Part shown: piece by piece, positions 1 through 6,796 of the stretch
Numbering within the stretch: the first letter of the stretch is position 1
Layout of the letters: each line of letters begins with the position of its first letter
Assembly (NCBI GenBank): GCA_938029995.1
Contig: CALHGI010000672.1
Coordinates: 1-6,931 of the forward strand
DNA: 6,931 nucleotides
DNA from: an uncultured cyanobacterium
GTDB taxonomy: Bacteria; Cyanobacteriota; Cyanobacteriia; Phormidesmidales; Phormidesmidaceae
Direction: 5' to 3'
Notes under the pieces: generated by a model
Told to the model about the DNA's origin: nothing
Seen by the model: only the letters and a program-made list of their open reading frames with translations
Databases searched by the model: none
Program-made: the position numbers and the translations under genes

Positions 1-404
1 AAAACAAAGGTCAGACCAGTGATCAGCATACTCAGCACGAGGGCCGGGGCAATGATGCGGCGCACACTCACGCCACAGCTCCGCAGGGCAGTCAATTCAC
101 TGTCACTGGAGAAACGACTGTAGGTCATCATGGTGGCCAGCAATGTTGACATGGGAAATGCCAACACCACAAACTCAGGCATTTTTAAAACAAAAACCTG
201 CATCGCCAGGCTGACTTCCAACCCTGATTCGGTGATTTTACGAATCAGATCAAACAGGGCACCAACGGACACCAAGATAGACGAAAAAGCACCGACACCA
301 AACAGAAAGGGGAGGGACAGCTCCTTGGCAATATATCGATCCATAATCGATAGGGTTGGCCACCAAGACAAGCCAGGAAATTGGGACTGGGGAGAGGTGG
401 CCAT
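1..404 (-). CDS. LptF/LptG-family lipopolysaccharide export permease (YjgP/YjgQ), partial
   Basis: Only the N-terminal 134 residues are in view; the gene runs off the left edge. They match the YjgP/YjgQ permease family, the membrane half of the LPS export ABC transporter that extracts lipid from the inner membrane. Visible family features are MDRYIAKEL at residues 21-29, a first hydrophobic segment at about 31-53, a second at about 66-92 with MPEFVVLAFPMSTLLA at 75-90, the conserved SRFSSDSELTALRSCGVS at 96-113, and the start of a third segment near 118-134. The chosen ATG is the first after an in-frame TAA; a second ATG at 344 begins exactly at MDRYIAKEL and is equally possible. Neither has a clear Shine-Dalgarno sequence. 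It lies 64 bp downstream of lptB on the same strand, so it is probably cotranscribed. Cyanobacteria often carry a single such permease, so I cannot say LptF rather than LptG. Confidence 0.88.
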   Translation of the reverse strand, partial: MATSPQSQFPGLSWWPTLSIMDRYIAKELSLPFLFGVGAFSSILVSVGALFDLIRKITESGLEVSLAMQVFVLKMPEFVVLAFPMSTLLATMMTYSRFSSDSELTALRSCGVSVRRIIAPALVLSMLITGLTFV

Positions 405-468
405 AATCGATGGTTACCGATAGGTTGGGAGCAAAAAATCTGAAGGAGCTGTAGTTAGAACCTAGGAA

Positions 469-1248
469 TCACAGCTTAAAGTCATCCCCTAAATAATGCT
501 CGCGCACTAGGGGATTATTAGCGAGATCCTCTGCACTACCGTAGGCTAAGATGCGACCATCGCTCATGATGTACGCTCGATCGATAATGCGTAGGGTTTC
601 ACGAACGTTGTGATCGGTAATCAGAATGCCCATGTTGCGATCGCGGAGTTTAGAGACGATTTGTTGAATCTCCGACACAGCAATCGGATCTACACCCGCA
701 AAGGGTTCGTCAAGAAATAAAAATGTAGGCCCTTGTTTACCAGAAGCTAAAGCACGCGCTAATTCTGTACGGCGGCGTTCGCCCCCAGATACTTGAATAC
801 CTAACGTATGGGCCACCTTTTCTAGTCGGAATTCCTGCATTAACTTACCTAAACGCTCGGCCCGTTCCTGACGAGGCACGCGGGTTTGTTCCATCACCAA
901 GCGAATATTATCCTCAACTGTCAAATTACGAAAAATACTCGCTTCTTGTGCCAAATAGCCAATCCCTAGCCGGGCACGCTCATGGATCGACAGGGTCGTA
1001 ATTTCCCGATTATCTAAACGCACCGCACCTTGATCAGGGTGCTCTAACCCAGTGGCCATATAAAAAGTAGTCGTCTTACCAGCACCGTTCGGGCCCAGTA
1101 AACCAACAATTTCTCCTCGCGCTACCGACAGGCTCACACCCCGGACGATTGTCCGTTTGCCATAGGCCTTATGCACATTTTCCAAAGCCAGCACCGCTTC
1201 CGGTGGTGTGACGATATCGGAAGAAGGATCAATCGCAGGAGACAGCAT
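469..1248 (-). CDS. lptB: LPS export ABC transporter ATP-binding protein LptB
   Basis: The 259-residue protein is a complete ABC ATPase that powers lipopolysaccharide extraction from the inner membrane on the cytoplasmic face, working with LptF/G permeases. All nucleotide-binding motifs are present: Walker A GPNGAGKTT at 52-60, Q-loop Gln101 in YLAQEASIF, signature SGGERRR at 154-160, Walker B FLFLDEP at 176-182 with Glu181, D-loop GVD at 185-187, and switch His213 in ITDHNV. The SGGERRR signature and the YLAQEASIFRNLTVEDN stretch are typical of LptB rather than branched-chain amino-acid (LivF/LivG) ATPases, its closest relatives. There is an extra N-terminal segment of about 18 residues before the ABC domain compared with the E. 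coli protein. The ATG immediately follows the TAA of the lptA-like gene, which suggests translational coupling, and the permease gene follows, so context agrees with the call. Confidence 0.95.
   Translation of the reverse strand: MLSPAIDPSSDIVTPPEAVLALENVHKAYGKRTIVRGVSLSVARGEIVGLLGPNGAGKTTTFYMATGLEHPDQGAVRLDNREITTLSIHERARLGIGYLAQEASIFRNLTVEDNIRLVMEQTRVPRQERAERLGKLMQEFRLEKVAHTLGIQVSGGERRRTELARALASGKQGPTFLFLDEPFAGVDPIAVSEIQQIVSKLRDRNMGILITDHNVRETLRIIDRAYIMSDGRILAYGSAEDLANNPLVREHYLGDDFKL
637..644. repeat. HIP1 octamer palindrome
   Basis: GCGATCGC, the highly iterated palindrome of cyanobacteria, lies here within lptB. A second copy is at 5221-5228. It is useful as a taxonomic hint only. Confidence 0.6.
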
Positions 1249-1797
1249 TTATTCGTCGGTGGGGATAGCAAAGTCAGGCAGTTCCTCAGGTAGAACCGGC
1301 AGGGGAGTCCCAGGCTCTTCCGGTTCAGGGGCCGCAGCAGGTTCTGCAGTTGGTTCGGGGAGCACATACACTGATTCCACTTGTCCATCAGCATTGGGCG
1401 TAGCAACGAACCGTCCCTGATCAATTAAATAGGTGACAACCTCAGCCTGTAGAGTATTAGCCTCTTGCTGCACAAACACATTTCCCGTCAAAATGATCCG
1501 CCGTTCACGACTGTAGTACTGAGCCTGAGCAGATGTGGCATAGATTTCCTCTTCAGGATAGTCAATCTTTACATTGCCCCGAGCGGTGATAATACCTGTA
1601 TTTGCATCCGCTTCTTGCACATCGGCGCGGAGCTTAATAGAACCGCCGGACTGGGCTTGGGACGGAGTACCCAAATTAGCAGCTACTAAAAACGTTGCCA
1701 AGATTCCGACACCGAACCCACGGAAACGTTGTGGGAAAAGGGAACTAAACTTTTGTCCTCGCTGTAGAACCATGCTAAGCCTTTTGCTACTGCCCAT
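1249..1797 (-). CDS. lptA: LptA/OstA-like periplasmic LPS transport protein
   Basis: The 182-residue protein has a basic N-terminus, a hydrophobic stretch at about 28-41, and a likely signal-peptidase site after SQA (residue 48), so it should be exported to the periplasm. Residues about 53-145 look like an OstA/LptA beta-jellyroll domain: the repeating pattern A..GIITARGNVKIDY (65-80), then ERRIILTGNVFVQQEANTLQAEVVTYLIDQGRF (98-130), is characteristic. In the Lpt machine this domain stacks into a bridge carrying lipid to the outer membrane. Residues 146-182 form an unusual tail rich in Pro and Glu, with no Lys or Arg, probably disordered. The start at 1797 lacks a clear ribosome site; a second ATG at 1773 (residue 9) has AAAGG a few bases upstream and would give a shorter signal peptide. 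First gene of the lpt operon; its stop touches the lptB start. The symbol rests on domain and position, since sequence conservation in this family is low. Confidence 0.85.
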   Translation of the reverse strand: MGSSKRLSMVLQRGQKFSSLFPQRFRGFGVGILATFLVAANLGTPSQAQSGGSIKLRADVQEADANTGIITARGNVKIDYPEEEIYATSAQAQYYSRERRIILTGNVFVQQEANTLQAEVVTYLIDQGRFVATPNADGQVESVYVLPEPTAEPAAAPEPEEPGTPLPVLPEELPDFAIPTDE

Positions 1798-2007
1798 TAA
1801 CTAATTTAACCGTTGATGGTTTCATCAGAGCTACGTTCTCGCCCAGTTCCATGACTGTCTCCGCAAACTCTGCCCTAGTAAGTCTGAAATGACTTAATTG
1901 CTTCAACCCACTCATCCCCAAACAACAATTATTTTCCGGCGATGGGGAACGACTGAGCTAGAAATTACTTCATATATAAAGTATATCGGTCAATTTTATG
2001 TACAACC
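1798..2007 (-). promoter_or_regulatory. lptA upstream region with a weak candidate promoter
   Basis: This 210-bp gap separates the lptA-like gene from the upstream DUF309 gene on the same strand. On the minus strand TTGACC (1993-1988) is a fair -35 box, and AGTAAT (1969-1964), 18 bp further, is a four-of-six -10 match, set in an AT-rich stretch. This would leave a leader of about 150 bases. No intrinsic terminator with a T-tract is seen for the DUF309 gene, so read-through into the lpt operon is also possible. The leader holds a short open frame overlapping the lptA start (see findings). The promoter is an inference from weak boxes. Confidence 0.25.
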
Positions 2008-2017
2008 CTAGGGTTGT
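2002..2017. repeat. 16-bp perfect palindrome over the DUF309 stop codon
   Basis: ACAACCCTAGGGTTGT equals its own reverse complement. The TAG stop of the DUF309 gene (2010-2008) lies in it. There is no T-run after it on either strand and no loop, so it is a poor intrinsic terminator; a protein-binding site or chance are alternatives. Confidence 0.35.
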
Positions 2018-2496
2018 GGCTGAGCTTCCCCAGATCCAGTGATTTGTACCAGATGAATAATGGGTGGGATTAAATTTTCTCCATTTTCAAGCTTATAAGT
2101 CTCTGACTCCAGGGGTATGCCTGATAAAACAGCCGCTAGCTGTTGGATTTGGTCAGGGCCTGTTTCTTGCAAGGCCGTAAGCCAGTTTATGGCTTGATTG
2201 ACTAAATCAGTAATATTAATGCCACCGTGGAAATCTCCATAGGCATCGAGACGATGACTCCCCTCCCCCAATAAAATGGCTGCCCCTTGCCAGTTCAAGT
2301 TTCCCAGGTGGTAGAGTCCAACAGCGATTTGGAGAATGCCCTGATAAAACGCTTGCTCACTTACTTTTGCATCCATCCAAATGGATTCTAGGGTGTCGTG
2401 ACAAGCGTAGTAGTCACCTTGATTAAACTGCTTAACCCCCAGCCAAAATTCGGCCGGCTGATCGATAGAGGGCGCCAAATGTAGGAAATCAGTCAT
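2008..2496 (-). CDS. DUF309 family protein
   Basis: The 162-residue protein belongs to the DUF309 family, small helical proteins of unknown biochemical role common in cyanobacteria, Bacillota and plants. The family core is at residues about 17-85: an F..G...FNQGDYYACHDTLESIW helix pair with His33, Glu37 and Trp40, followed by FYQGILQIAVGLYHLGN (50-66) with the conserved QG, Gln56 and His63. The invariant His and Glu residues could form a metal or substrate site, but no reaction is established. The C-terminal part (about 95-162) is variable. There is no signal peptide or membrane segment, so it is probably cytosolic. The gene is divergent from glmM, sharing a short spacer, and lies upstream of the lpt operon with a 210-bp gap. 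The ATG is the only reasonable start and sits just before the family domain; no strong ribosome site is seen. Confidence 0.88.
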   Translation of the reverse strand: MTDFLHLAPSIDQPAEFWLGVKQFNQGDYYACHDTLESIWMDAKVSEQAFYQGILQIAVGLYHLGNLNWQGAAILLGEGSHRLDAYGDFHGGINITDLVNQAINWLTALQETGPDQIQQLAAVLSGIPLESETYKLENGENLIPPIIHLVQITGSGEAQPQP

Positions 2497-2581
2497 AGCA
2501 GACCACAGTAATCCTTAAATCTGCATAAACTTAACAGATGTTATTCTCCACTTTGAGTGTGTGTCGTTTGGAGTGTCAAGT
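2497..2581. promoter_or_regulatory. Divergent intergenic region between the DUF309 gene and glmM
   Basis: This spacer of at most 85 bp must carry the promoters of both outward-facing genes. On the plus strand TATTCT at 2542-2547 is a possible -10 box without a good -35. On the minus strand TTGACA is perfect at 2579-2574 but has no matching -10 at 16-18 bp. The one convincing signal is the ribosome site GGAG at 2570-2573, eight bases before the glmM ATG at 2582. Confidence 0.35.
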
Positions 2582-4009
2582 ATGGTAGTGTCTCCGCTTA
2601 GAGTTCAACAAGCTAACTTAGGTACCGGTTGGCAACCCCTAGATTTACCCACCACCCCTTTATTTGGGACCGATGGAATTCGTAGTCGAGCCGGGGAATT
2701 GCTCACAGCACCCCTGGCCCTACAGGTTGGGTTTTGGGCTGGGCAAATTATGCGTCAGCAGCAACCGGGCGCGGTTGTACTCGGCCAAGACTCACGCAAC
2801 TCTAGTCCAATGATTGCGGCGGCTTTGGCCGCTGGCCTGACTTCGGCAGGGTTAGAGGTATGGGACATGGGGCTATGCCCAACGGCAGCTGTGGCTTATA
2901 TGGCAGCTGATGCGAATACGACCGGTGGCATTATGATTTCAGCGAGTCATAATCCGCCCGCTGATAATGGAATTAAATTTTTTGGAGCGAATGGCACCAA
3001 ATTAGAGAAGGCCATCCAAGGGAAGATTGAACAAGCTTTGCGCCAAGGTTCTTGTGCGGACACGTTTAGTCCTGGCAATCAATGGGGTAAAACCTACCAG
3101 CGCCCTGAATTAGTAGAGCGCTATGTTGACTTTTTACACCAGCCGTTTGCAACCCAGCCCCATTTATCTGGTCTGCGTATTGTCTTAGACCTAGCTTGGG
3201 GCGCAGCCGCCAGTGTTGCCCAGGGAGTATTTGAGGCTACTGGGGCAGAGGTCATTGTGATCCATGGTCGGGCTGACGGCAATCGGATCAATGTGAATTG
3301 TGGATCTACCCACTTGGCATCCCTCAAGGCCGCTGTCAGCGAACACAATGCTGATATCGGGTTTGCTTTTGATGGAGATGCCGATCGAGTGATGGCTGTG
3401 GACAGCCAAGGCCGAGTGGTGGATGGTGACTATATTCTGTATTTTTGGGGCCAAACCCTAAAACAGCAAGGGCAGCTACCTAACAACACGATCATTTCGA
3501 CCGTGATGGCTAACTTAGGCTTTGAACGAGCCTGGGAACGCCTAGGGGGGACTCTGGTCCGGACCCAGGTAGGAGATCAACATGTGTATGCAGAGATGGT
3601 TGCCCAGGGCTCTATGCTCGGTGGCGAACAATCGGGACATATTCTTTGTCATCACTACAGCCTCACCGGAGATGGTATTCTTACAGCCCTCCATTTGGCT
3701 GATTGGTTAAAGCGCGCTGATTGCTGCCTAACCGATCTGATTGACCAAAGCTTTGCTCCCTACCCCCAACGCTTGAAAAACATTCGAGTGGAAAGTCGTG
3801 AGACACGTCGTCAATGGGAAAACTGTGCCCCTTTACAGCAGGCAATCCTGAAAGCCGAAGCAGCCATGGGTGATCAAGGCCGGGTGCTCGTGAGAGCCTC
3901 GGGCACTGAACCGTTAATTCGGGTCATGGTGGAAGCTGCTGATGCTGCATTGGTTGACCATTGGACCGATGCCCTAGCTGATGTTGTGTCCATGCACTTA
4001 GCAAGTTAG
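2582..4009 (+). CDS. glmM: Phosphoglucosamine mutase GlmM
   Basis: The enzyme interconverts glucosamine-6-phosphate and glucosamine-1-phosphate in the cytosol, feeding UDP-GlcNAc for peptidoglycan and LPS. At 475 residues it is slightly longer than the usual 445-450 because of an N-terminal stretch before [12 protein letters not shown]. All four alpha-D-phosphohexomutase elements are visible: [16 protein letters not shown] with the phosphoserine Ser122, the metal loop DGDADR at 264-269, the sugar-specificity loop GGEQSGH at 347-353, and the phosphate-binding [10 protein letters not shown] at 438-447. GGEQSGH and LFGTDGIR together favour GlmM over phosphomannomutase or phosphoglucomutase. I chose ATG 2582 because GGAG lies eight bases upstream and no comparable ribosome site precedes the alternative in-frame GTG at 2561, which would add seven residues. 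It is transcribed alone, with a terminator downstream. Confidence 0.95.
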   Translation: MVVSPLRVQQANLGTGWQPLDLPTTPLFGTDGIRSRAGELLTAPLALQVGFWAGQIMRQQQPGAVVLGQDSRNSSPMIAAALAAGLTSAGLEVWDMGLCPTAAVAYMAADANTTGGIMISASHNPPADNGIKFFGANGTKLEKAIQGKIEQALRQGSCADTFSPGNQWGKTYQRPELVERYVDFLHQPFATQPHLSGLRIVLDLAWGAAASVAQGVFEATGAEVIVIHGRADGNRINVNCGSTHLASLKAAVSEHNADIGFAFDGDADRVMAVDSQGRVVDGDYILYFWGQTLKQQGQLPNNTIISTVMANLGFERAWERLGGTLVRTQVGDQHVYAEMVAQGSMLGGEQSGHILCHHYSLTGDGILTALHLADWLKRADCCLTDLIDQSFAPYPQRLKNIRVESRETRRQWENCAPLQQAILKAEAAMGDQGRVLVRASGTEPLIRVMVEAADAALVDHWTDALADVVSMHLAS

Positions 4010-4015
4010 TCGATA

Positions 4016-4048
4016 GCCATTGACGATGCCCAGGGCATCGTCAATGGC
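4016..4048. repeat. Perfect 16-bp inverted repeat (hairpin) after glmM
   Basis: The arms 4016-4031 and 4033-4048 are exact reverse complements around a single central A, starting seven bases past the glmM stop. As RNA it would fold into a 15-bp stem with a three-base loop. It is not followed by a T-run on the plus strand, so it is not a standard intrinsic terminator; it could protect the mRNA 3' end or be a dispersed palindromic element. Confidence 0.7.
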
Positions 4049-4070
4049 CATGGAACAGCCTCAATAGAGA

Positions 4071-4110
4071 AAAACCCAACATGGCTAAAGATCTTGCTAT
4101 GTTGGGTTTT
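4071..4110 (+). terminator. Intrinsic terminator of glmM
   Basis: AAAACCCAACATGGC (4071-4085) pairs with GCTATGTTGGGTTTT (4096-4110), a 15-bp stem with one G-U pair and a 10-base loop. The right arm ends in TTTT. On the other strand the stem is followed by five T, so it could stop transcription both ways. Position 61 bases after glmM and before rpmG fits its role. Confidence 0.8.
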
Positions 4111-4227
4111 GATGTCTAAATCAAAACTGGTAAGGGCAATTTTTAGGGTTTGTGACTTGCGCCTGTCTATCGCCGTGTGACATCATAGATCCCCTGTGTC
4201 AATTCTTACTAGCTAGCACCATCGATC
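4111..4227 (+). promoter_or_regulatory. Upstream region of rpmG-rpsR with a weak candidate promoter
   Basis: A promoter for the ribosomal protein genes is expected here because a terminator lies just before. The best boxes are TTGCGC at 4157-4162 and CATCAT at 4181-4186, 18 bp apart, the latter preceded by TG as in extended -10 elements. Both are poor matches. No Shine-Dalgarno precedes the rpmG ATG. Confidence 0.3.
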
Positions 4228-4416
4228 ATGGCTAAAGGCGTTCGTATTATTATTACGTTGGAATGTACAGAGTGTCGTAGTAACCCCAACAAGCGGTCCA
4301 AAGGGGTTTCTCGCTACACCACTCAAAAGAATCGTCGGAATACCACCGGTCGATTGGAACTGAAAAAGTTCTGTACCTATTGCAACACCCACACTGTTCA
4401 CAAAGAGATTAAGTAA
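4228..4416 (+). CDS. rpmG: 50S ribosomal protein L33
   Basis: The 62-residue protein is bacterial L33, a small zinc-ribbon protein of the large ribosomal subunit near the E site. It keeps both cysteine pairs, CTEC at 13-16 and CTYC at 49-52, so it is the zinc-binding (C+) form. Between them lies the basic insert [20 protein letters not shown], and LELKKFC precedes the second pair; this longer layout is the one seen in cyanobacteria and chloroplasts. It begins MAKGVRI, as expected, and no other start is needed. rpsR follows nine bases after the stop, so the two are surely cotranscribed; the same rpl33-rps18 order is kept in plastid genomes. An upstream ribosome site is lacking, as is common for cyanobacterial genes. 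Confidence 0.97.
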   Translation: MAKGVRIIITLECTECRSNPNKRSKGVSRYTTQKNRRNTTGRLELKKFCTYCNTHTVHKEIK

Positions 4417-4425
4417 TCTAGCACT

Positions 4426-4641
4426 ATGGCCTATTTTCGCCGTCGGGTATCACCTATTAAGCCCGAGGAAAAGATTGATTATAAGGATGTTGACCTATTG
4501 CGTAAGTTTATTACCGAGCGCGGCAAGATTTTGCCTCGACGGATAACAGGCTTGACGGCTAAGCAACAGCGCGATTTAACCGTTGCCATTAAGCGTGCAC
4601 GCATATTGGCACTGCTTCCGTACGTTAACCGCGAAGGTTAG
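4426..4641 (+). CDS. rpsR: 30S ribosomal protein S18
   Basis: The 71-residue protein is S18, which sits on the platform of the small subunit beside S6. The family core is plain: [19 protein letters not shown] at 17-35, then [31 protein letters not shown] at 36-66. It has the basic N-terminus [10 protein letters not shown] and usual length, with no cysteine cluster. It is the second gene of the rpmG-rpsR pair, starting nine bases after rpmG. The exoribonuclease gene starts 103 bases downstream on the same strand with no terminator seen between, so the three may share a transcript. Confidence 0.97.
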   Translation: MAYFRRRVSPIKPEEKIDYKDVDLLRKFITERGKILPRRITGLTAKQQRDLTVAIKRARILALLPYVNREG

Positions 4642-4744
4642 GTGGAAGGCCGCTACAACTGAGTTCTGTCTTGATGACACTCCCTATGAGTTGTAGGGCG
4701 CTGGTAATGTCGACGATAAACCCCAAAGCCAAGGATCTAGGTGG

Positions 4745-6796
4745 GTGGAAAAGGGAACGCTGATCGAGTTTAAGGTGCAGGGACTCCCTCGGTTGGGAGT
4801 GGCTGATCGTCCAGAAGGTAAAAAAAACTGGGTGGTGGTTGATGGTAGTGGTCATTCCCATGTTTTACATCCTCGTCAGATTACCTACACTGTTGAACAT
4901 GAAAGCTATCAGTCTTCGGACATAGCTGGTTTTCTGGCCGAGGTTGAACCAAATGTTGATCCAGATAACCTAGAAGTTGCCTGGGAATTTTTGCAGGAAG
5001 CTGGGGAGTTGACCGACCCAGCTTCTTTGGCGTTGTTATTGTTTTCCGAACAATCGCCAGCGCTGTGTTACGCAGCCCATTGTTTGCTGACCAGCGATAA
5101 AACTTTTTTTAAGCGTAAGGGTAATCACTATGAGCCCCGCTCGGTTAAACAGGTGGATGAAGTACGCCATCAGCAAGCTCGCGAGGCTGCTCACAAGCTA
5201 GAGTGGGAAGGATTTTTGTTGCGATCGCAACAGGCACTGACTACCCACAAAGCGTCTGATAATTCAGAGCCCCCTACGCCTATAGACTGGGAAAAAACGG
5301 ACCGATCCCGCCTAGACGTATTAGAACGCTACGCTACCCTAGGAGAAGATTGCTCTCAAAAAGTAGCAGCCCAGGAAATTTTGAAGGCTCTAGGCTATGG
5401 AGTGGGAGCTGAAGAAGCATTTCAGCTATTGGTGGACCTGGGGCAATGGAGTCCCCACGAAAATTTAGCGCTGCGGCGTAGCCAAATTCCCATCCAAATT
5501 CCTGATGAGATTAGTATCATGGTGCAGCAGCGTATCGATAACCCGCCACCAGATGCTGATGCTAACCGTTTAGATTTGACTCATCTCAAGGTTTACACCA
5601 TCGATGATGAGAGCACAAGGGAAATCGATGATGGACTCAGCTTAGAAACATTGAGCAATGGGCGCTCGCGTATTTGGGTCCACATTGCGGATCCTACCCG
5701 TTGGCTATTGCCAGGAGATGCGATTGATTTAGAAGCCCGTCGCCGCTGTACAACAGTCTATTTGCCGACCGGCATGATTCCCATGTTTCCGGAGGCATTG
5801 GCCACTGGACCCATGAGTTTACGCCAAGGTGAGGTCTGCTGCGCCTTGAGTTTTGGCATAGTCCTGAGTGAAGCGGGGGCCGTTGAAGCCTATGACATCA
5901 CCACCAGTCTAATTAAACCCACCTATCGGCTGACCTACGAAGACGTTGATGAAATGTTGGAGTTGGGTCTCAAGGCAGAACCCGAATTAAATGCCATTGC
6001 TGATTGGGCAAAACAACGGCGGGAATGGCGTAAGTCCCAAGGGGCGATTGCCATTAATATGCCAGAGTCATCGATTAAGGTGATCGATGAACAAATTACG
6101 ATTGATGTGTTGGAAAATTCCCAGTCCCGTCAAACCGTTGCGGAAATGATGATTTTGACCGGGGAAGTGGCAGCTCGTTATGGTGAAGCCCATGCCCTAG
6201 CCATGCCATTCCGCAGTCAGCCGGAACCAGAGCTCCCCTCTGATAATGAGTTATTGCAACTACCATCAGGCTGGGTCAGGGACTCCGCTATTCGCCGTTG
6301 TATGCCCCGCAGTGAGATGGGCATTAGTCCCGCTCGCCACGCCACCCTGGGGTTGGATTACTACAGCCAAGTAACCTCGCCCATTCGTCGATACACTGAT
6401 TTGTTGGCCCATTTTCAGCTAAAGGCCCATCTGCGGGGAGATAGCCTGCCATTTTCTCCAGCGGAAATGACAGAACTGACCCAGGGAGTTTCCACGGCGG
6501 CCTATGAGGCGGTGACGGTAGAACGCCAAACCAAACGCTATTGGGCGTTAGAATTTTTGCGACGCGAAGGAAATCATACCTGGGCTGTAATGCTGCTCAG
6601 ATGGCTGCGAGAACATGAAAACTTAGGATTAGTCATTATTGAAGATTTAGGCTTAGAATTGGCCATGCGATTTGAAACGCCACCCGTTCTAGGGGAGAGA
6701 TTTGACGTCCGAGTCGTCCATGCGAATCCGCGACAGGACTTTATCCGGCTAGAGCTGGCCCCCGAAGAAGTGGTGGCTAGCGAAGCGGTGGCATGA
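4745..6796 (+). CDS. rnb: RNase II/R-family 3'-5' exoribonuclease
   Basis: The 683-residue protein degrades RNA from the 3' end, one nucleotide at a time, in mRNA decay and rRNA/tRNA trimming. The RNB catalytic domain spans about 275-605. It begins with TIDDESTREIDDGLS at 285-299, holding metal ligands Asp287, Asp295 and Asp296; Glu293 stands where E. coli RNase II has Asp207. It continues with WVHIADPTRW (311-320), LPTGMIPMFPEAL (340-352) and TSPIRRYTD (544-552), whose Arg548 matches the catalytic Arg500 of E. coli. Residues 1-50 form a small beta-rich segment (LIEFKVQGLPRLGV, LHPRQITYTV), 60-270 is a helical region without obvious cold-shock domains, and 625-672 resembles a short S1 domain. 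This layout is the cyanobacterial/chloroplast type. The start is GTG with AAGGA nine bases upstream; an in-frame stop at 4694 and no other start codon support it. RNase R (rnr) is an alternative name. Confidence 0.92.
   Translation: MEKGTLIEFKVQGLPRLGVADRPEGKKNWVVVDGSGHSHVLHPRQITYTVEHESYQSSDIAGFLAEVEPNVDPDNLEVAWEFLQEAGELTDPASLALLLFSEQSPALCYAAHCLLTSDKTFFKRKGNHYEPRSVKQVDEVRHQQAREAAHKLEWEGFLLRSQQALTTHKASDNSEPPTPIDWEKTDRSRLDVLERYATLGEDCSQKVAAQEILKALGYGVGAEEAFQLLVDLGQWSPHENLALRRSQIPIQIPDEISIMVQQRIDNPPPDADANRLDLTHLKVYTIDDESTREIDDGLSLETLSNGRSRIWVHIADPTRWLLPGDAIDLEARRRCTTVYLPTGMIPMFPEALATGPMSLRQGEVCCALSFGIVLSEAGAVEAYDITTSLIKPTYRLTYEDVDEMLELGLKAEPELNAIADWAKQRREWRKSQGAIAINMPESSIKVIDEQITIDVLENSQSRQTVAEMMILTGEVAARYGEAHALAMPFRSQPEPELPSDNELLQLPSGWVRDSAIRRCMPRSEMGISPARHATLGLDYYSQVTSPIRRYTDLLAHFQLKAHLRGDSLPFSPAEMTELTQGVSTAAYEAVTVERQTKRYWALEFLRREGNHTWAVMLLRWLREHENLGLVIIEDLGLELAMRFETPPVLGERFDVRVVHANPRQDFIRLELAPEEVVASEAVA
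5221..5228. repeat. HIP1 octamer palindrome
   Basis: A second GCGATCGC copy, inside the exoribonuclease gene, at a run encoding LLRSQQA. Same remark as for 637-644. Confidence 0.6.

Noticed and set aside
130..423. 97-codon open frame on the plus strand
   Set aside because: It is antisense to the permease gene, whose protein matches the YjgP/YjgQ family clearly; the plus-strand translation has no recognisable features.
1134..1424. 96-codon minus-strand frame across the lptA-lptB junction
   Set aside because: It overlaps two well-supported genes in another frame, and its Leu/Cys/Arg-rich product looks like an out-of-frame translation.
1208..1804. Plus-strand frames antisense to the lptA-like gene
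   Set aside because: Low-complexity Ser/Gly and Ala products mirror the Pro/Glu-rich tail codons; no domain is visible.
3121..3454. Minus-strand frames inside glmM
   Set aside because: They are shadows of the conserved mutase frame, with no start signal or family match.
4213..4401. Minus-strand 62-codon frame over rpmG
   Set aside because: It lies antisense to an unmistakable L33 gene.
4625..4861. Minus-strand 78-codon frame across the rpsR-rnb spacer
   Set aside because: It overlaps the RNase N-terminus, lacks recognisable features and crosses the leader of the plus-strand gene.
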